Shown here one piece after another: positions 1 through 8,631 of a stretch of 64,000 nt of DNA. The position numbers were made by a program, and so were the translations under genes. This stretch comes from Amphibacillus sediminis NBRC 103570. GTDB lineage: Bacteria; Bacillota; Bacilli; Bacillales; Amphibacillaceae. The DNA lies in NCBI RefSeq assembly GCF_001552275.1, contig NZ_BCQW01000011.1:1-64000 (forward strand), given 5' to 3'. The notes under the pieces are model-generated. The model worked only from the letters and a program-made list of their open reading frames with translations, was not told the DNA's origin and searched no databases. Numbering within the stretch: the stretch's first letter is position 1; each line of letters starts with the position of its first letter.

Positions 1-741
1 ACCAGATGGATTTATCATAATATGATTTATTTTGTGTTCCGCATCCATCATTTCTTGTCTAGTCTCAAAATTATAAAAGTCTGTGTATTTTAGAATTTCT
101 TTTGTTCTACCGTTTTCTAAATTCACATACCAAATACAGGTATCCTCAGGACATTTTTCTTTCTCTGTTTGATCACTAGCATTACTATAACCATATCCTG
201 GTCTTAAGCGGTGTAATCTTGAAAAGTCAAGTGTTAGAGCAAATTTTCCATCTTGTGAGACACTATAAACTGGCATAGGAATCTCTTGCTCCTCGTTTGT
301 TACAATATTTTTTATAACAGAACAATAGTTACCGTTTCTGTAATCATTGTAGATTATTTTATCACTGAAGTTAGGTCCTAACCATTGTAACATACATCCC
401 TGTTGGACATTCCAAGTTCGGGTTTCCCCTAAAATTTCATACGAATTGTTATTATGAGTATCAAAAAGAACTATTTCAACTGGTTCATTTGGTGCAACAG
501 ATTTATAAGTGTTCTTTGCCCTTAAACAAAGCATATATCTACCACTCTCATCCCAAGGGGACTTATCGTAATAACCAAAAAAATATTCCATACCATCATT
601 TGGGGATATACGCTGTATATCCCCTTCAAATTTAATTTTTGGAGAGATTAAATAAGATGCAAGTTGGTAGGATCTTTTAACAACTTTCTTTACCAAAGGG
701 AATTTATTCAAAACATCATTTACTCTAGACTCAATACTCAT
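1..741 (-). CDS. Polysaccharide-locus protein of unknown function, C-terminus cut by window edge
   Basis: An open frame of 247 codons begins at ATG 741 and runs off the left edge, so the C-terminus is missing. It starts MSIESRVNDVLNKFPLVKKV and has no signal peptide or membrane segment. Short beta-strand-like blocks with Trp/Asp/Gly turns (FFGYYDKSPWDESGRYMLCL, QQGCMLQWLG, VYSVSQDGKFALTLDF) suggest a beta-propeller fold. It resembles hypothetical proteins found in capsule loci, but I do not recognise an enzyme. It lies 5 bp after the glycosyltransferase stop codon, so it is probably the next gene of the exopolysaccharide operon. Coding status is well supported; function is unknown. Confidence 0.75.
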   Translation of the reverse strand, partial: MSIESRVNDVLNKFPLVKKVVKRSYQLASYLISPKIKFEGDIQRISPNDGMEYFFGYYDKSPWDESGRYMLCLRAKNTYKSVAPNEPVEIVLFDTHNNNSYEILGETRTWNVQQGCMLQWLGPNFSDKIIYNDYRNGNYCSVIKNIVTNEEQEIPMPVYSVSQDGKFALTLDFSRLHRLRPGYGYSNASDQTEKEKCPEDTCIWYVNLENGRTKEILKYTDFYNFETRQEMMDAEHKINHIMINPSG

Positions 742-746
742 TTAAT

Positions 747-1592
747 TCAACCTTTTCTTATTTTTTTTCTCAATAATTTATCTGATATGAGTTCCAATAC
801 CCATATTGGAGAAATAAAAATTATGATCTGACTAGCGCTAACAACCAAAAAATCTAACAAAGAAGAATATCCTTTTTTTCTAAAATTATAAATCATCGAT
901 ATATAACTTTTACATTTTTCCCAGCTTTTCCTTCTCTTAAAGTTATCTTTATTAGCACGAAATAATAATAGAGATTCATTAATATTTTTACCTTTACAGC
1001 CGTTATTCAACATTCGTACAAATAAATCTAAATCTTGATTTCTTCTAAAATCTTGGTATCCCCCTACTTCAAGAACTTTCGTTTTCTTGTACATCACTGT
1101 GGGATGATTAAAAGGATTTCTTCTACGCGAAAAAGACATTATCTCTTCATGAGTCAACGGAACTATCCTCGATGAAACAACGTTATCGGGGCTATCATAA
1201 AATTCATCGATATGCGATCCTAGAACCACTAACTCGGGGTCACAATTAAATGCTGTTACTTGAGTTTCACATCTTGTAGGTAACGCGATATCATCTGTAT
1301 CCATTCTAGCAATCAGTTCATTTCTACTAACCTTTATCCCCTCATTCAACGCTAAACCTAAACCTTTATTTTCTTCTAAAGATACTATCGTAAAGAGGCC
1401 AGTATTTGATGAAGTATATATATTGATTAATTCATTTAATTCAACTGTTAAAGGTCCATCTATTACTAATATTATTTCATTCGGTTTATGCGTTTGGTTC
1501 AGCATACTTTCTATGCTTGATTTCAGGTATTCTGGTTTTTCTTTATAATAGACTGACATAAGTACACTATAGTCATCGTACTTCATTTTCAT
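747..1592 (-). CDS. Family 2 glycosyltransferase (AmsE-like)
   Basis: A 281-residue GT-A fold glycosyltransferase, likely adding a sugar to the lipid-linked repeat unit on the cytoplasmic membrane face. The N-terminus carries the GT2 nucleotide-sugar pattern (YSVLMSVYYKEKPEYLKSSI). The metal-binding DxD is MDTDD near residue 97, and RRNQDLDLFVRM near 185 matches the acceptor/catalytic region. The hydrophobic C-terminal stretch (about 245-270) may anchor it to the membrane. The start overlaps the stop of the upstream epimerase gene by 4 bp, indicating translational coupling. Donor and acceptor cannot be read from sequence. The family call is firm. Confidence 0.85.
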   Translation of the reverse strand: MKMKYDDYSVLMSVYYKEKPEYLKSSIESMLNQTHKPNEIILVIDGPLTVELNELINIYTSSNTGLFTIVSLEENKGLGLALNEGIKVSRNELIARMDTDDIALPTRCETQVTAFNCDPELVVLGSHIDEFYDSPDNVVSSRIVPLTHEEIMSFSRRRNPFNHPTVMYKKTKVLEVGGYQDFRRNQDLDLFVRMLNNGCKGKNINESLLLFRANKDNFKRRKSWEKCKSYISMIYNFRKKGYSSLLDFLVVSASQIIIFISPIWVLELISDKLLRKKIRKG

Positions 1593-2443
1593 TTCTCCAT
1601 TTGTTCTGCAATTCTAATAGATTCTTCAAAAGATACTACATTATATTTTTGCATCTCTGGCGACATTTTTTTTGAATATTTTAAGTCCCCAAAAACTTTC
1701 CTCACAAGGTTTATTTTAATACTATTAATTAAAAAATTAACACACTTAATTTTAATCAATTTACGATTATGTATGTCAGAAATTAACTCGGCCATTTTAG
1801 ATGTATTAACATAGTTAATATTTTGAGGGTGAAAAATCCCCTCCTTTTTATCATCTATCAAGCCTATAATAAACTCAGATAAATTATCAACAAAAATCAT
1901 ACTTCGTTCATTCTTAATATCAGGAAATAAAAAAGATTTTTTTACTAGTTTTGATAATTTGCTATAGTTGCCTACGCAATTTGGGCCATATATCATCGGG
2001 GGACGAATAATTGCAACAAAAAAATTATTACTTTTTAGTTGCAACAACATTTTCTCTGACTGTAGTTTAGATTTCCCGTAAGCATTTACTGGATTTTCAA
2101 TAGTATTAGCATTGACTTCACCTTCTACTAATCCAAAAACACTCATCGAGCTTAAATATATAAACTGCCCTGTGCCTTCTTTTTTCGCTTTAGAAGCAAC
2201 CTCTTTTGTTAAATCTCTATTTACTTTATAATATAAAGCTTTATTTTTTTTTGTTTCTTTAACATGTGCTATCCCTGCCACATGCAATATAACGTCATAA
2301 ATGGAAAAGTCTAAACTTTTCCATTTATCTGTACGTAAGCTTACTTTATCAATTTGAAATGCTTCAGGATAACGTTCTGTGACCCATCTCTCAAAAGAAT
2401 TCCCTATATAACTATTCTTTCCTGTTATTAAAATCCGTTTCAT
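1589..2443 (-). CDS. Extended-SDR NAD-dependent epimerase/dehydratase
   Basis: A 284-residue extended short-chain dehydrogenase acting on a nucleotide sugar. The N-terminal dinucleotide-binding pattern is ITGKNSYIGNSF, a relaxed form of GxxGxxG. The catalytic residues appear as SSMSVFG followed by Y in NAYGKSKLQSEK (YxxxK). HVAGIAHV and IIRPPMIYGP are typical of UDP-glucose 4-epimerase-like proteins. It is slightly shorter than most such enzymes (about 310-330), mainly in the C-terminal substrate domain. It is 2 bp downstream of the sugar transferase gene and overlaps the glycosyltransferase gene by 4 bp, so it probably supplies an activated sugar for this polymer. The exact substrate is unknown. 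Confidence 0.82.
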   Translation of the reverse strand: MKRILITGKNSYIGNSFERWVTERYPEAFQIDKVSLRTDKWKSLDFSIYDVILHVAGIAHVKETKKNKALYYKVNRDLTKEVASKAKKEGTGQFIYLSSMSVFGLVEGEVNANTIENPVNAYGKSKLQSEKMLLQLKSNNFFVAIIRPPMIYGPNCVGNYSKLSKLVKKSFLFPDIKNERSMIFVDNLSEFIIGLIDDKKEGIFHPQNINYVNTSKMAELISDIHNRKLIKIKCVNFLINSIKINLVRKVFGDLKYSKKMSPEMQKYNVVSFEESIRIAEQMEK

Positions 2444-2445
2444 GT

Positions 2446-3075
2446 TTAGACGGACTCCTTTGTTTTATGTTCATTTTGTTCTTTTCTACCTGTTCCACCC
2501 TCAACGACACCATCACTTTTAATCACACTAACAATTGTACCAAAAAAGCACCTGAGATCCATTTTAAAGCTAAATTGGTCAATGTATTCACCATCTAACC
2601 GAGCTTTAACATCAATTGGGAGCTCATCACGACCATTTATTTGCGCCCAGCCGGTCAACCCAGGTAAGACGTCGTTAGCGTGATACTTATCGCGCTCTTC
2701 AATTAAATCATATTGATTCCAAAGAGCTGGACGAGGACCGATGATCGACATCTGCCCAGCAATAATATTAAAAATCTGTGGTAATTCATCTAAACTTGTT
2801 TTTCTTAAGAACCGGCCCATTCTAGTAATATATTGATCAGGATTAACTAATAAATGCGTAGGAGTGTCTTTAGGTGTATCGATTCGCATGGTACGAAATT
2901 TTAAAATGTTAAAATGACGCTTGTTTTTACCTACTCTTTTCTGTTTGAAAAGAATTGGGCCACTTGAATCGAGCTTAATTCCAATAATTAGAATAATAAA
3001 GACAGGAGTTAATAAAACTAGACCTATTAATGATAGCATAATATCAATGACACGCTTGATTTTGGAATATATCAT
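2446..3075 (-). CDS. Initiating undecaprenyl-phosphate sugar phosphotransferase (EpsL/WcaJ C-terminal type)
   Basis: A 209-residue monotopic sugar transferase that moves a sugar-1-phosphate from a nucleotide sugar to undecaprenyl phosphate, starting repeat-unit assembly. One N-terminal membrane segment (RVIDIMLSLIGLVLLTPVFI, residues 8-27) precedes the family motifs FKQKRVG, ILKFRTM, LRKTSLDELPQIFN, MSIIGPRP and LPGLTGWAQINGR. It has only the catalytic domain, like Bacillus EpsL, and lacks the multi-spanning N-terminus of WcaJ/WbaP. The C-terminal tail is basic and hydrophilic. It is 13 bp after the EpsC-like gene, in the same operon. Family call is firm; sugar identity is not determined. Confidence 0.92.
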   Translation of the reverse strand: MIYSKIKRVIDIMLSLIGLVLLTPVFIILIIGIKLDSSGPILFKQKRVGKNKRHFNILKFRTMRIDTPKDTPTHLLVNPDQYITRMGRFLRKTSLDELPQIFNIIAGQMSIIGPRPALWNQYDLIEERDKYHANDVLPGLTGWAQINGRDELPIDVKARLDGEYIDQFSFKMDLRCFFGTIVSVIKSDGVVEGGTGRKEQNEHKTKESV

Positions 3076-3087
3076 GTTGAAACTCCT

Positions 3088-4914
3088 TTAAGAAATACTA
3101 GTTTTTACCGTCTGATCAGCATATACTATGCCCATTAAGTGTTCTTTAAGCTCATCATTTCCGTATTGTTTATAGGATTGGATTAATTGGAGTAGCTTGC
3201 TAATATCAACTTGATTCGTCCGTCCAACATAGATCTTCTCATACACTTCTCCAGGTAATATCTCGTTTTCATTTAGTAATTCTTCGTACATCTTCTCACC
3301 TGGTCTAATACCGGTAAATTCAATTGGTATCTCATCTAGTGAATAACCTGAAAGCTTAATAAGGTTTTTGGCAAGATCGACAATTTTAATTGGTTCACCC
3401 ATATCAAGAACGAAAATTTCGCCCCCCTTAGCCAAGGTACCCGCTTGAATGACGAGGCGGCTCGCTTCAGGAATCGTCATAAAATAACGGGTCATATCAG
3501 GATGAGTAACTGTTACTGGTCCCCCGCTTTCGATTTGCTTCTTAAATAATGGAATGACAGAACCCCGACTACCTAATACATTACCGAATCGAACAGCAAC
3601 AAATTTTGTTTCACTTTGTAAAGCAAGATCTTGAATAATCATTTCAGCCAAGCGCTTCGTTGCTCCCATCACATTAGTAGGGTTAACGGCTTTATCTGTT
3701 GAAACTAAAACAAACGTCTCTATATTATATGTATCAGCAGCTTCTGCTACATTTTTAGTTCCGATTACGTTATTTTTTATCGCCTCTTGTGGGTTATCTT
3801 CCATTAGTGGTACATGCTTATGGGCAGCAGCGTGGTAAATGACAGTAGGTCTGTATTGATCAACAATGTTAAACATACGGTTACGATCCTGCACATCACC
3901 AATAATAGGGATAATTTCTGTCTCGGAGCTTTCAAATTTCCTCCTTAGTTCCATATCAATTGAATAAATGCTATATTCCCCATGACCTACTAATAGAATT
4001 CTAGCAGGACTAAACTGCATTAATTGACGACAAATTTCTGAACCGATTGAACCACCAGCACCCGTTACCATTACCGTACTGTTACTTACATACCGTGAAA
4101 TGGCATGGATATCTAATTTAACAGGTTTACGTCCAAGCACATCTTCTACATCAACGTTACGTAATGCTTTAATGGCAACTTTTCCCGTTGCCAAGTCCTC
4201 AATTTTCGGCAAAATTTGCACTTTGGCATTTGTTTGGCTACAACGAGAGACAATGGCAGATAACTCCCCATTACGTAATGATGGTATAGCTATTATAATG
4301 TGATCAATATTCTCCCGTTCAACAATCTCACTAATCAGATCAATTGAACCGAGTACCGGGATATTGAACAAATGCATTTTGAATTTATTTGGATCATCAT
4401 CGACAAATCCAACTGGTGTTAATGCTGTGTCATTCTGACCATTTGTTAATTGTCTAGCAATCACCGCACCAGCTTCACCAGCACCAACAATTAATGTTCT
4501 CTTTCGATTAGGATCTTTTATAATATAGCGATCTCTAAACACACGCCAAACAAACCTTGAACCGCCAATAAAGGTAACATGGAGCAACCAGGTAACCAGC
4601 AAGGCACGCCGATAAATCGAAAAACCATTTATCAAAAATTGAACAATGGCAGTAGATAGTATCGAAAGTGTCACAGAAATAACAATCGCTTTAAGCTCTT
4701 TAATGCTGGCATAGGCCCAAACCTTATTGTAGAGTTTAAAAAGATTCGCATAGAGATGATGAAAAAATAGTAATGCAATCATGCTAATGATTACTGTTGG
4801 TATAGACCACGTAGTAGAAAGTGGATAAACAATCCATGATGCAAGGTAAATGGCCGATCCCACAATTAAAGAATCAAGAATAACCAGTAAGATCATCCGT
4901 TTACGATAAGACAT
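3088..4914 (-). CDS. Membrane-bound nucleoside-diphosphate-sugar 4,6-dehydratase (EpsC/CapD/PglF-like)
   Basis: This protein (608 residues from ATG 4914) probably converts UDP-GlcNAc to a 4-keto-6-deoxy intermediate for the exopolysaccharide. About four N-terminal membrane helices (residues 1-115) are followed by a first Rossmann domain (LIVGAGEAGAVIARQL) and the catalytic SDR domain (VTGAGGSIGSEICRQL). In the latter the usual YxxxK is MxxxK inside VNPTNVMGATKRLAEM, as in PglF/FlaA1-type dehydratases. The longer frame begins at 4950, but ATG 4914 is preceded at a normal distance by AAAGGAG, so it is the better start. It lies upstream of the sugar transferase in the same operon. Confidence 0.92.
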   Translation of the reverse strand: MSYRKRMILLVILDSLIVGSAIYLASWIVYPLSTTWSIPTVIISMIALLFFHHLYANLFKLYNKVWAYASIKELKAIVISVTLSILSTAIVQFLINGFSIYRRALLVTWLLHVTFIGGSRFVWRVFRDRYIIKDPNRKRTLIVGAGEAGAVIARQLTNGQNDTALTPVGFVDDDPNKFKMHLFNIPVLGSIDLISEIVERENIDHIIIAIPSLRNGELSAIVSRCSQTNAKVQILPKIEDLATGKVAIKALRNVDVEDVLGRKPVKLDIHAISRYVSNSTVMVTGAGGSIGSEICRQLMQFSPARILLVGHGEYSIYSIDMELRRKFESSETEIIPIIGDVQDRNRMFNIVDQYRPTVIYHAAAHKHVPLMEDNPQEAIKNNVIGTKNVAEAADTYNIETFVLVSTDKAVNPTNVMGATKRLAEMIIQDLALQSETKFVAVRFGNVLGSRGSVIPLFKKQIESGGPVTVTHPDMTRYFMTIPEASRLVIQAGTLAKGGEIFVLDMGEPIKIVDLAKNLIKLSGYSLDEIPIEFTGIRPGEKMYEELLNENEILPGEVYEKIYVGRTNQVDISKLLQLIQSYKQYGNDELKEHLMGIVYADQTVKTSIS

Positions 4915-4990
4915 AAAATTGGCTCCTTTAGTATGATATAACAAAAACACTACAATGACATTTAAATATAAGGTAGCGTCAAAGAATTTA

Positions 4991-5872
4991 TTACTTCAAT
5001 TTTAATTGTTCCGCCAGTTGAATAATCATTTGCTTCGTCGCCTCACCGATCTCTTTATTTTGTAAAGCAAATTCAATCGTAGTTTGGACAAAACCAAGTT
5101 GTTCCCCCACATCAAAGCGGTGCCCTTCAAAGTCATACGCATAAACTTTCTGAATTTCATTCAACATTTGAATGGCATCCGTGAGTTGAATCTCTCCACC
5201 AGCTCCAATTTTCTGACGGTCTAAGAAATGAAAAATTTCAGGGGTAAATACATATCGCCCCATAATTGCGAGATTAGAAGGAGAAGTTCCTATTTCCGGT
5301 TTTTCAACAAAATGGTTCACTTGATAAAGCCTTCCTTGTTTATCACCTGGGTCAACGATACCATAACGGTTGGTCTTCTCTTCAGGTACTTGCTGAACAC
5401 CAATAACCGATGATTCCGTTTCTTCATATTGATTAATTAATTGCTTTAAGCAAGGAACTTGGCTTTGAACGATATCATCACCGAGCAAGACAGCAAACGG
5501 CTCATCACCAATGAATTTACGGGCACACCAAACAGCGTGACCTAGTCCTTTCGGTTCTTTTTGCCGTATATAATGAATATCTGCTAGGTTTGTAGATTGC
5601 TCGACTTTATGTAACAAATCTAGTTTATTTTTTTCTCTTAAGTTTTGCTCGAGTTCCGGTGCAAAGTCAAAGTGATCTTCGATTGCCCGTTTCCCTTTAC
5701 CTGTGACTATAATAATATCCTCGATGCCCGAAGCGACAGCTTCTTCAACGATATATTGAATCGTTGGTTTATCAACTATTGGTAGCATCTCTTTAGGCAT
5801 TGCTTTTGTTGCTGGTAAAAATCTTGTCCCCAATCCTGCTGCTGGAATAATCGCTTTTTTAACCTTCTTCAT
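4991..5872 (-). CDS. gtaB: UTP-glucose-1-phosphate uridylyltransferase
   Basis: A 293-residue cytosolic enzyme making UDP-glucose from UTP and glucose-1-phosphate, a precursor for exopolysaccharide, glycolipids and teichoic acid glucosylation. The nucleotide-binding signature is [26 protein letters not shown] at residues 8-33. [24 protein letters not shown] and [12 protein letters not shown] complete the GalU/GtaB pattern, and length fits the family. It sits between the phosphatase and EpsC-like genes and is probably cotranscribed with them. Other copies may exist elsewhere in the genome, so paralogue identity (gtaB versus yngB-like) is not certain. Confidence 0.93.
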   Translation of the reverse strand: MKKVKKAIIPAAGLGTRFLPATKAMPKEMLPIVDKPTIQYIVEEAVASGIEDIIIVTGKGKRAIEDHFDFAPELEQNLREKNKLDLLHKVEQSTNLADIHYIRQKEPKGLGHAVWCARKFIGDEPFAVLLGDDIVQSQVPCLKQLINQYEETESSVIGVQQVPEEKTNRYGIVDPGDKQGRLYQVNHFVEKPEIGTSPSNLAIMGRYVFTPEIFHFLDRQKIGAGGEIQLTDAIQMLNEIQKVYAYDFEGHRFDVGEQLGFVQTTIEFALQNKEIGEATKQMIIQLAEQLKLK

Positions 5873-5891
5873 AATTGGACTCCTTTATCGT

Positions 5892-6659
5892 TTAAAATAG
5901 ACCAAGAAACTTTTTCGTTTTAATACGATGCGGCTCATCAATATATAAAGCCTCACCGTTAATCAAAAGCTGAGGATTCTCCATAAATGTATAAAGCATT
6001 TGTTGCCCATATTGGTTTTTTATTTCCTCAATAGCTTCTGCCATAACAAAGCCACGAGACCGTGTATTGTGGGCATCAGAGGCAATAAAATGAGTAAGCC
6101 TTGCTTCAATTAAATCATGGCTGAATTTTTTAATTTTCTTACCAAACTTCCCAACTAAGCTGGCTGCCGTAAGTTGGGTCAAGGCCCCATTACGAACTAG
6201 CTCATATAACTTACTTGGGTGTTCAAGTAATTCGGTATTCCGCTCTGGGTGAACAATAATCGGTGTTAAATCTTCCATTTGCAAATCAAACAAAAGCTGT
6301 TCAGTATAGCGCGGAACGTGGTTAGTAGGCAATTCAACAAAAATATAAGGACTTGTCTGATTTAATGTTAACAAGTCTCCTTTTTTAACTCCCTGAACCA
6401 TATCTCCATAGATTCTCGTTTCTTGTCCCGGTAAGACTGTTATCGGCAAATTCTCTTTCACGAGCCGCTCATTCAAATCCTCTACGGCTTTTATTATGGT
6501 AGTTTTTGTGTTAAAATATTTATTATTGTTATGATGTGGCGTTGCTATAATGGTATCTATTCCCTGTGTTAAAGCAGCTTTAGCCATTTCCACACTTTCT
6601 TCCATATGCTTTGCCCCATCATCCATCCCAGGTAATATGTGACAGTGTATATCAATCAT
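5892..6659 (-). CDS. PHP-family protein-tyrosine phosphatase (CpsB/YwqE type)
   Basis: A 255-residue manganese-dependent phosphatase of the PHP fold that dephosphorylates the polysaccharide-locus tyrosine kinase. Metal ligands are visible in MIDIHCHILPGMDDG at the N-terminus, TPHH near residue 46, a Glu in PGQETR, HPERN, and DAHN near residue 194. A longer frame begins with TTG at 6677. ATG 6659 is preferred: GGAGGGG and GGAG lie just upstream, and the conserved IDIHCHILPG block then begins at residue 2, as in CpsB. The gene is separated from its expected partner kinase by thiT and probably has its own promoter (about 6730). Confidence 0.92.
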   Translation of the reverse strand: MIDIHCHILPGMDDGAKHMEESVEMAKAALTQGIDTIIATPHHNNNKYFNTKTTIIKAVEDLNERLVKENLPITVLPGQETRIYGDMVQGVKKGDLLTLNQTSPYIFVELPTNHVPRYTEQLLFDLQMEDLTPIIVHPERNTELLEHPSKLYELVRNGALTQLTAASLVGKFGKKIKKFSHDLIEARLTHFIASDAHNTRSRGFVMAEAIEEIKNQYGQQMLYTFMENPQLLINGEALYIDEPHRIKTKKFLGLF

Positions 6660-6729
6660 ACTTCTCCACCCCTCCAATGAAGGATTCCTTTACTAGTAGT
6701 TTAAAATTCTTAAATTGCAGAACACTAAA

Positions 6730-6735
6730 ATTATA
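6730..6735 (-). promoter_or_regulatory. Probable promoter -10 box for the cpsB-gtaB-epsC segment
   Basis: The minus strand reads TATAAT here, about 70 nt upstream of ATG 6659, in an AT-rich leader. A TTGAAA further upstream is too far for ideal spacing, so the -35 is weak. The region 6660-6997 holds no other gene that I can see. Confidence 0.4.
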
Positions 6736-6995
6736 TCAGTTTATACCGGATAATAAAACCTTTCAAGTGACAATTTTCTGTAAAAACTGACTTTACACTA
6801 CTACTTTATACCTATTTTAATATAAAAAGCATATATGTAACCATGGTCTATTTACCTATAAAATATCCTTAATCCCTTAAATGACAACAATTTCAATCCC
6901 TCTGTTTTTTGTCAAGTCTTTTCTTTGTCTAGAAAGCTATCTCCATAAGTTTCGTTCATAAAATATTCACTTTTCAACAAAATGATGATACTAAA

Positions 6996-7036
6996 AAAAT
7001 GAACGCACTCAAAGTTATGTACGTTCACTTTTTTAT
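6996..7036 (-). terminator. Intrinsic terminator after thiT
   Basis: On the minus strand AAAAAAGTGAACG pairs with CGTTCATTTTTTT across a loop of about 17 nt and ends in a run of T. It begins 28 nt past the thiT stop. The A-run/T-run symmetry means it could also stop plus-strand transcription. Confidence 0.75.
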
Positions 7037-7063
7037 CGATGGGTCCGATTATTCATTTTTTAT

Positions 7064-7636
7064 TCATTTTCCGGAAACTATCAATTTTGGCCGTTTATAG
7101 AATAATAGACTAACAGCTACAACATTTATTATAAATGACGGAAGTAGATAAGAACCATTATATACAAGCGAATACATCCAAATATTCATCCCATCAATTA
7201 ATGACTCAAAGAAAATAACACCCGCTAAATAATGCGCAACAAATCTCAATATAATTCCTATCAGAACACCGATTGCTACAAAACCTATAAATCGGCCAGT
7301 GTTTCCCCTTTTAATAGCTGCTTGAACTGCGGGCGCAAATAAACCTGCAAGTCCTAAGACAGTAAAAGCAACAGGATAATCTAACGCTCCTTGTGCTGGA
7401 TGCATGATCCACGCTTCCCCAATGGCAATTTGTAAAATTCCATACAAAAAGCCAGATAGCAAACCGCCTTTTACCCCCCAACGAAATGCCACGATGAAAA
7501 TAGGGATCATGGCAAATGAAACGGACCCCCCTTGAGCCCATACCTTAAATGATAAAAAAGGTATAACATCCAAAACAAGTGCTAAGGCAGTAAAAATGGC
7601 TACCTCAATAAGAAATAATGTACGTTTTGTTTCCAT
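7064..7636 (-). CDS. thiT: Thiamine-specific ECF transporter substrate-binding subunit
   Basis: A 190-residue integral membrane protein with about six hydrophobic helices, the S-component that binds thiamine and docks onto a shared EcfAA'T energizing module. EVAIFTALALVLDVIPFLSF at the N-terminus, the Trp/Gly-rich loop VWAQGGSVSFAMIPI, FRWGVKGGLLSG and the conserved AWIMHPAQGALDYPVAF loop (thiamine site) are typical of ThiT. A TPP riboswitch lies directly upstream, independently supporting a thiamine function. The gene is its own transcription unit inside the capsule locus, bounded by riboswitch attenuator and terminator, which suggests insertion into that locus. Confidence 0.95.
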   Translation of the reverse strand: METKRTLFLIEVAIFTALALVLDVIPFLSFKVWAQGGSVSFAMIPIFIVAFRWGVKGGLLSGFLYGILQIAIGEAWIMHPAQGALDYPVAFTVLGLAGLFAPAVQAAIKRGNTGRFIGFVAIGVLIGIILRFVAHYLAGVIFFESLIDGMNIWMYSLVYNGSYLLPSFIINVVAVSLLFYKRPKLIVSGK

Positions 7637-7670
7637 TGAATATTCCCCCTAATAGTAAATAATCAACAAA

Positions 7671-7724
7671 AAAAGCAATGCCAAGGGGATGCTTCCTGAT
7701 GGAGGACCCACTTTCATTGCTTAA
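7671..7724 (-). terminator. Riboswitch expression-platform terminator
   Basis: On the minus strand AAGCAATG and CATTGCTTTTTTT form a stem enclosing about 37 nt. It lies between the TPP aptamer and the thiT start, where a thiamine-pyrophosphate-induced terminator would be expected. Confidence 0.8.
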
Positions 7725-7744
7725 AACGCCATCAAAAAAGCCAC

Positions 7745-7832
7745 CATCCCTACGCTAGTATTAACTAACAGGTTCCTAGGGTCTGAACAATTCGTGTTCA
7801 CTCTCAGCCGACTGAAATCAGCTCCCCTTGAA
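7745..7832 (-). promoter_or_regulatory. TPP riboswitch (THI element)
   Basis: The minus strand shows the conserved aptamer blocks in order: AAGGGGAGC near 7830, GGCTGAGAG near 7805, AGACCCTAGGAACCTG near 7780 and TAATACTAGCGTAGGGA near 7750. CTGAGA and GACCC..GAACCTG are the hallmark pyrimidine-binding and core sequences. It lies about 110 nt upstream of thiT with an attenuator hairpin between, so excess thiamine pyrophosphate should switch thiT off by premature termination. Confidence 0.95.
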
Positions 7833-7941
7833 GGCTTAAAAACTATGCTCTTTTTGTTCAATGCTAAGTATAAGCTAAATAAATTAATTTAGCAAGCTTA
7901 AAAACTCTCAATTTTGTTAGTCTAAATTCTTGACTAAACTC

Positions 7942-8631
7942 TTAATCACCATAATAGTAATACTGATTTTTCGTAAGTTCACGGTCGTTTAAAACGACAC
8001 CTAGCAGTTTAGACTTAGCTGGCAACAAAAGCTCCTTTGCTTTGACAGCTGCCTCTTGATCTGTTTTTTTACTTCTAACGACTAATAATGTTCCATCAAC
8101 TTCATTTGCTAAAAGTTGGGCATCTGTTACTGCTAGTACCGGTGGCGTATCAAATACAATTATATCATAGTAATTCTTTGCCTCTTTGATTAACTGGCTC
8201 ATCGCTTTTGAGCTAAGCAGCTCAGATGGATTAGGAGGGATCGGTCCTGCCGAAAGAATATCTAAATTCCCTACCTCTGATTTAGCTGTGGCTTCAGATA
8301 AACTCAATTCTCCGATTAATACACTACTTAAGCCACGTCGGTTATCCGTACGAAATGTATAATGAACAGTTGGTTTACGCATATCGGCATCAACTAATAA
8401 AACCCTCTTCTCTTGTTGCGCAAAAACAATCGCCAAATTAGCAGCGGTCGACGACTTCCCTTCGGCAGGTCCTGCTGATGTTATCATTATTGTTTCTAAA
8501 TCGTTATCCACAGCAGAAAATTGCAAATTGGTCCGAATCGTCCGGTACTGTTCTGATATTGGGGATCGCGGATTTAATTTGGTAATCAAGTGTCTAATTG
8601 AGTTGCTAGCTGGTTTTTTTCGTTTTGCCAT
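7942..8631 (-). CDS. Bacterial tyrosine kinase (CpsD/YwqD type)
   Basis: A 229-residue BY-kinase that autophosphorylates on C-terminal tyrosines and drives the cycle controlling polysaccharide chain length and export. Walker A is TSAGPAEGKSSTAANLA (about residue 52), Walker A' is VLLVDADMRKP and Walker B is IIVFDTPPVL. The C-terminus NQYYYYGD is the tyrosine cluster that the CpsB-type phosphatase would act on. Its start overlaps the end of the modulator gene by 26 bp, fitting the usual two-gene Gram-positive arrangement in which the modulator activates the kinase at the membrane. The cognate phosphatase lies beyond thiT. Confidence 0.94.
   Translation of the reverse strand: MAKRKKPASNSIRHLITKLNPRSPISEQYRTIRTNLQFSAVDNDLETIMITSAGPAEGKSSTAANLAIVFAQQEKRVLLVDADMRKPTVHYTFRTDNRRGLSSVLIGELSLSEATAKSEVGNLDILSAGPIPPNPSELLSSKAMSQLIKEAKNYYDIIVFDTPPVLAVTDAQLLANEVDGTLLVVRSKKTDQEAAVKAKELLLPAKSKLLGVVLNDRELTKNQYYYYGD

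Noticed and set aside
7871-7900. GCTAAAT/ATTTAGC palindrome downstream of the kinase gene, as a terminator
   Set aside because: The stem is A/T-rich and no T-run follows on the minus strand.
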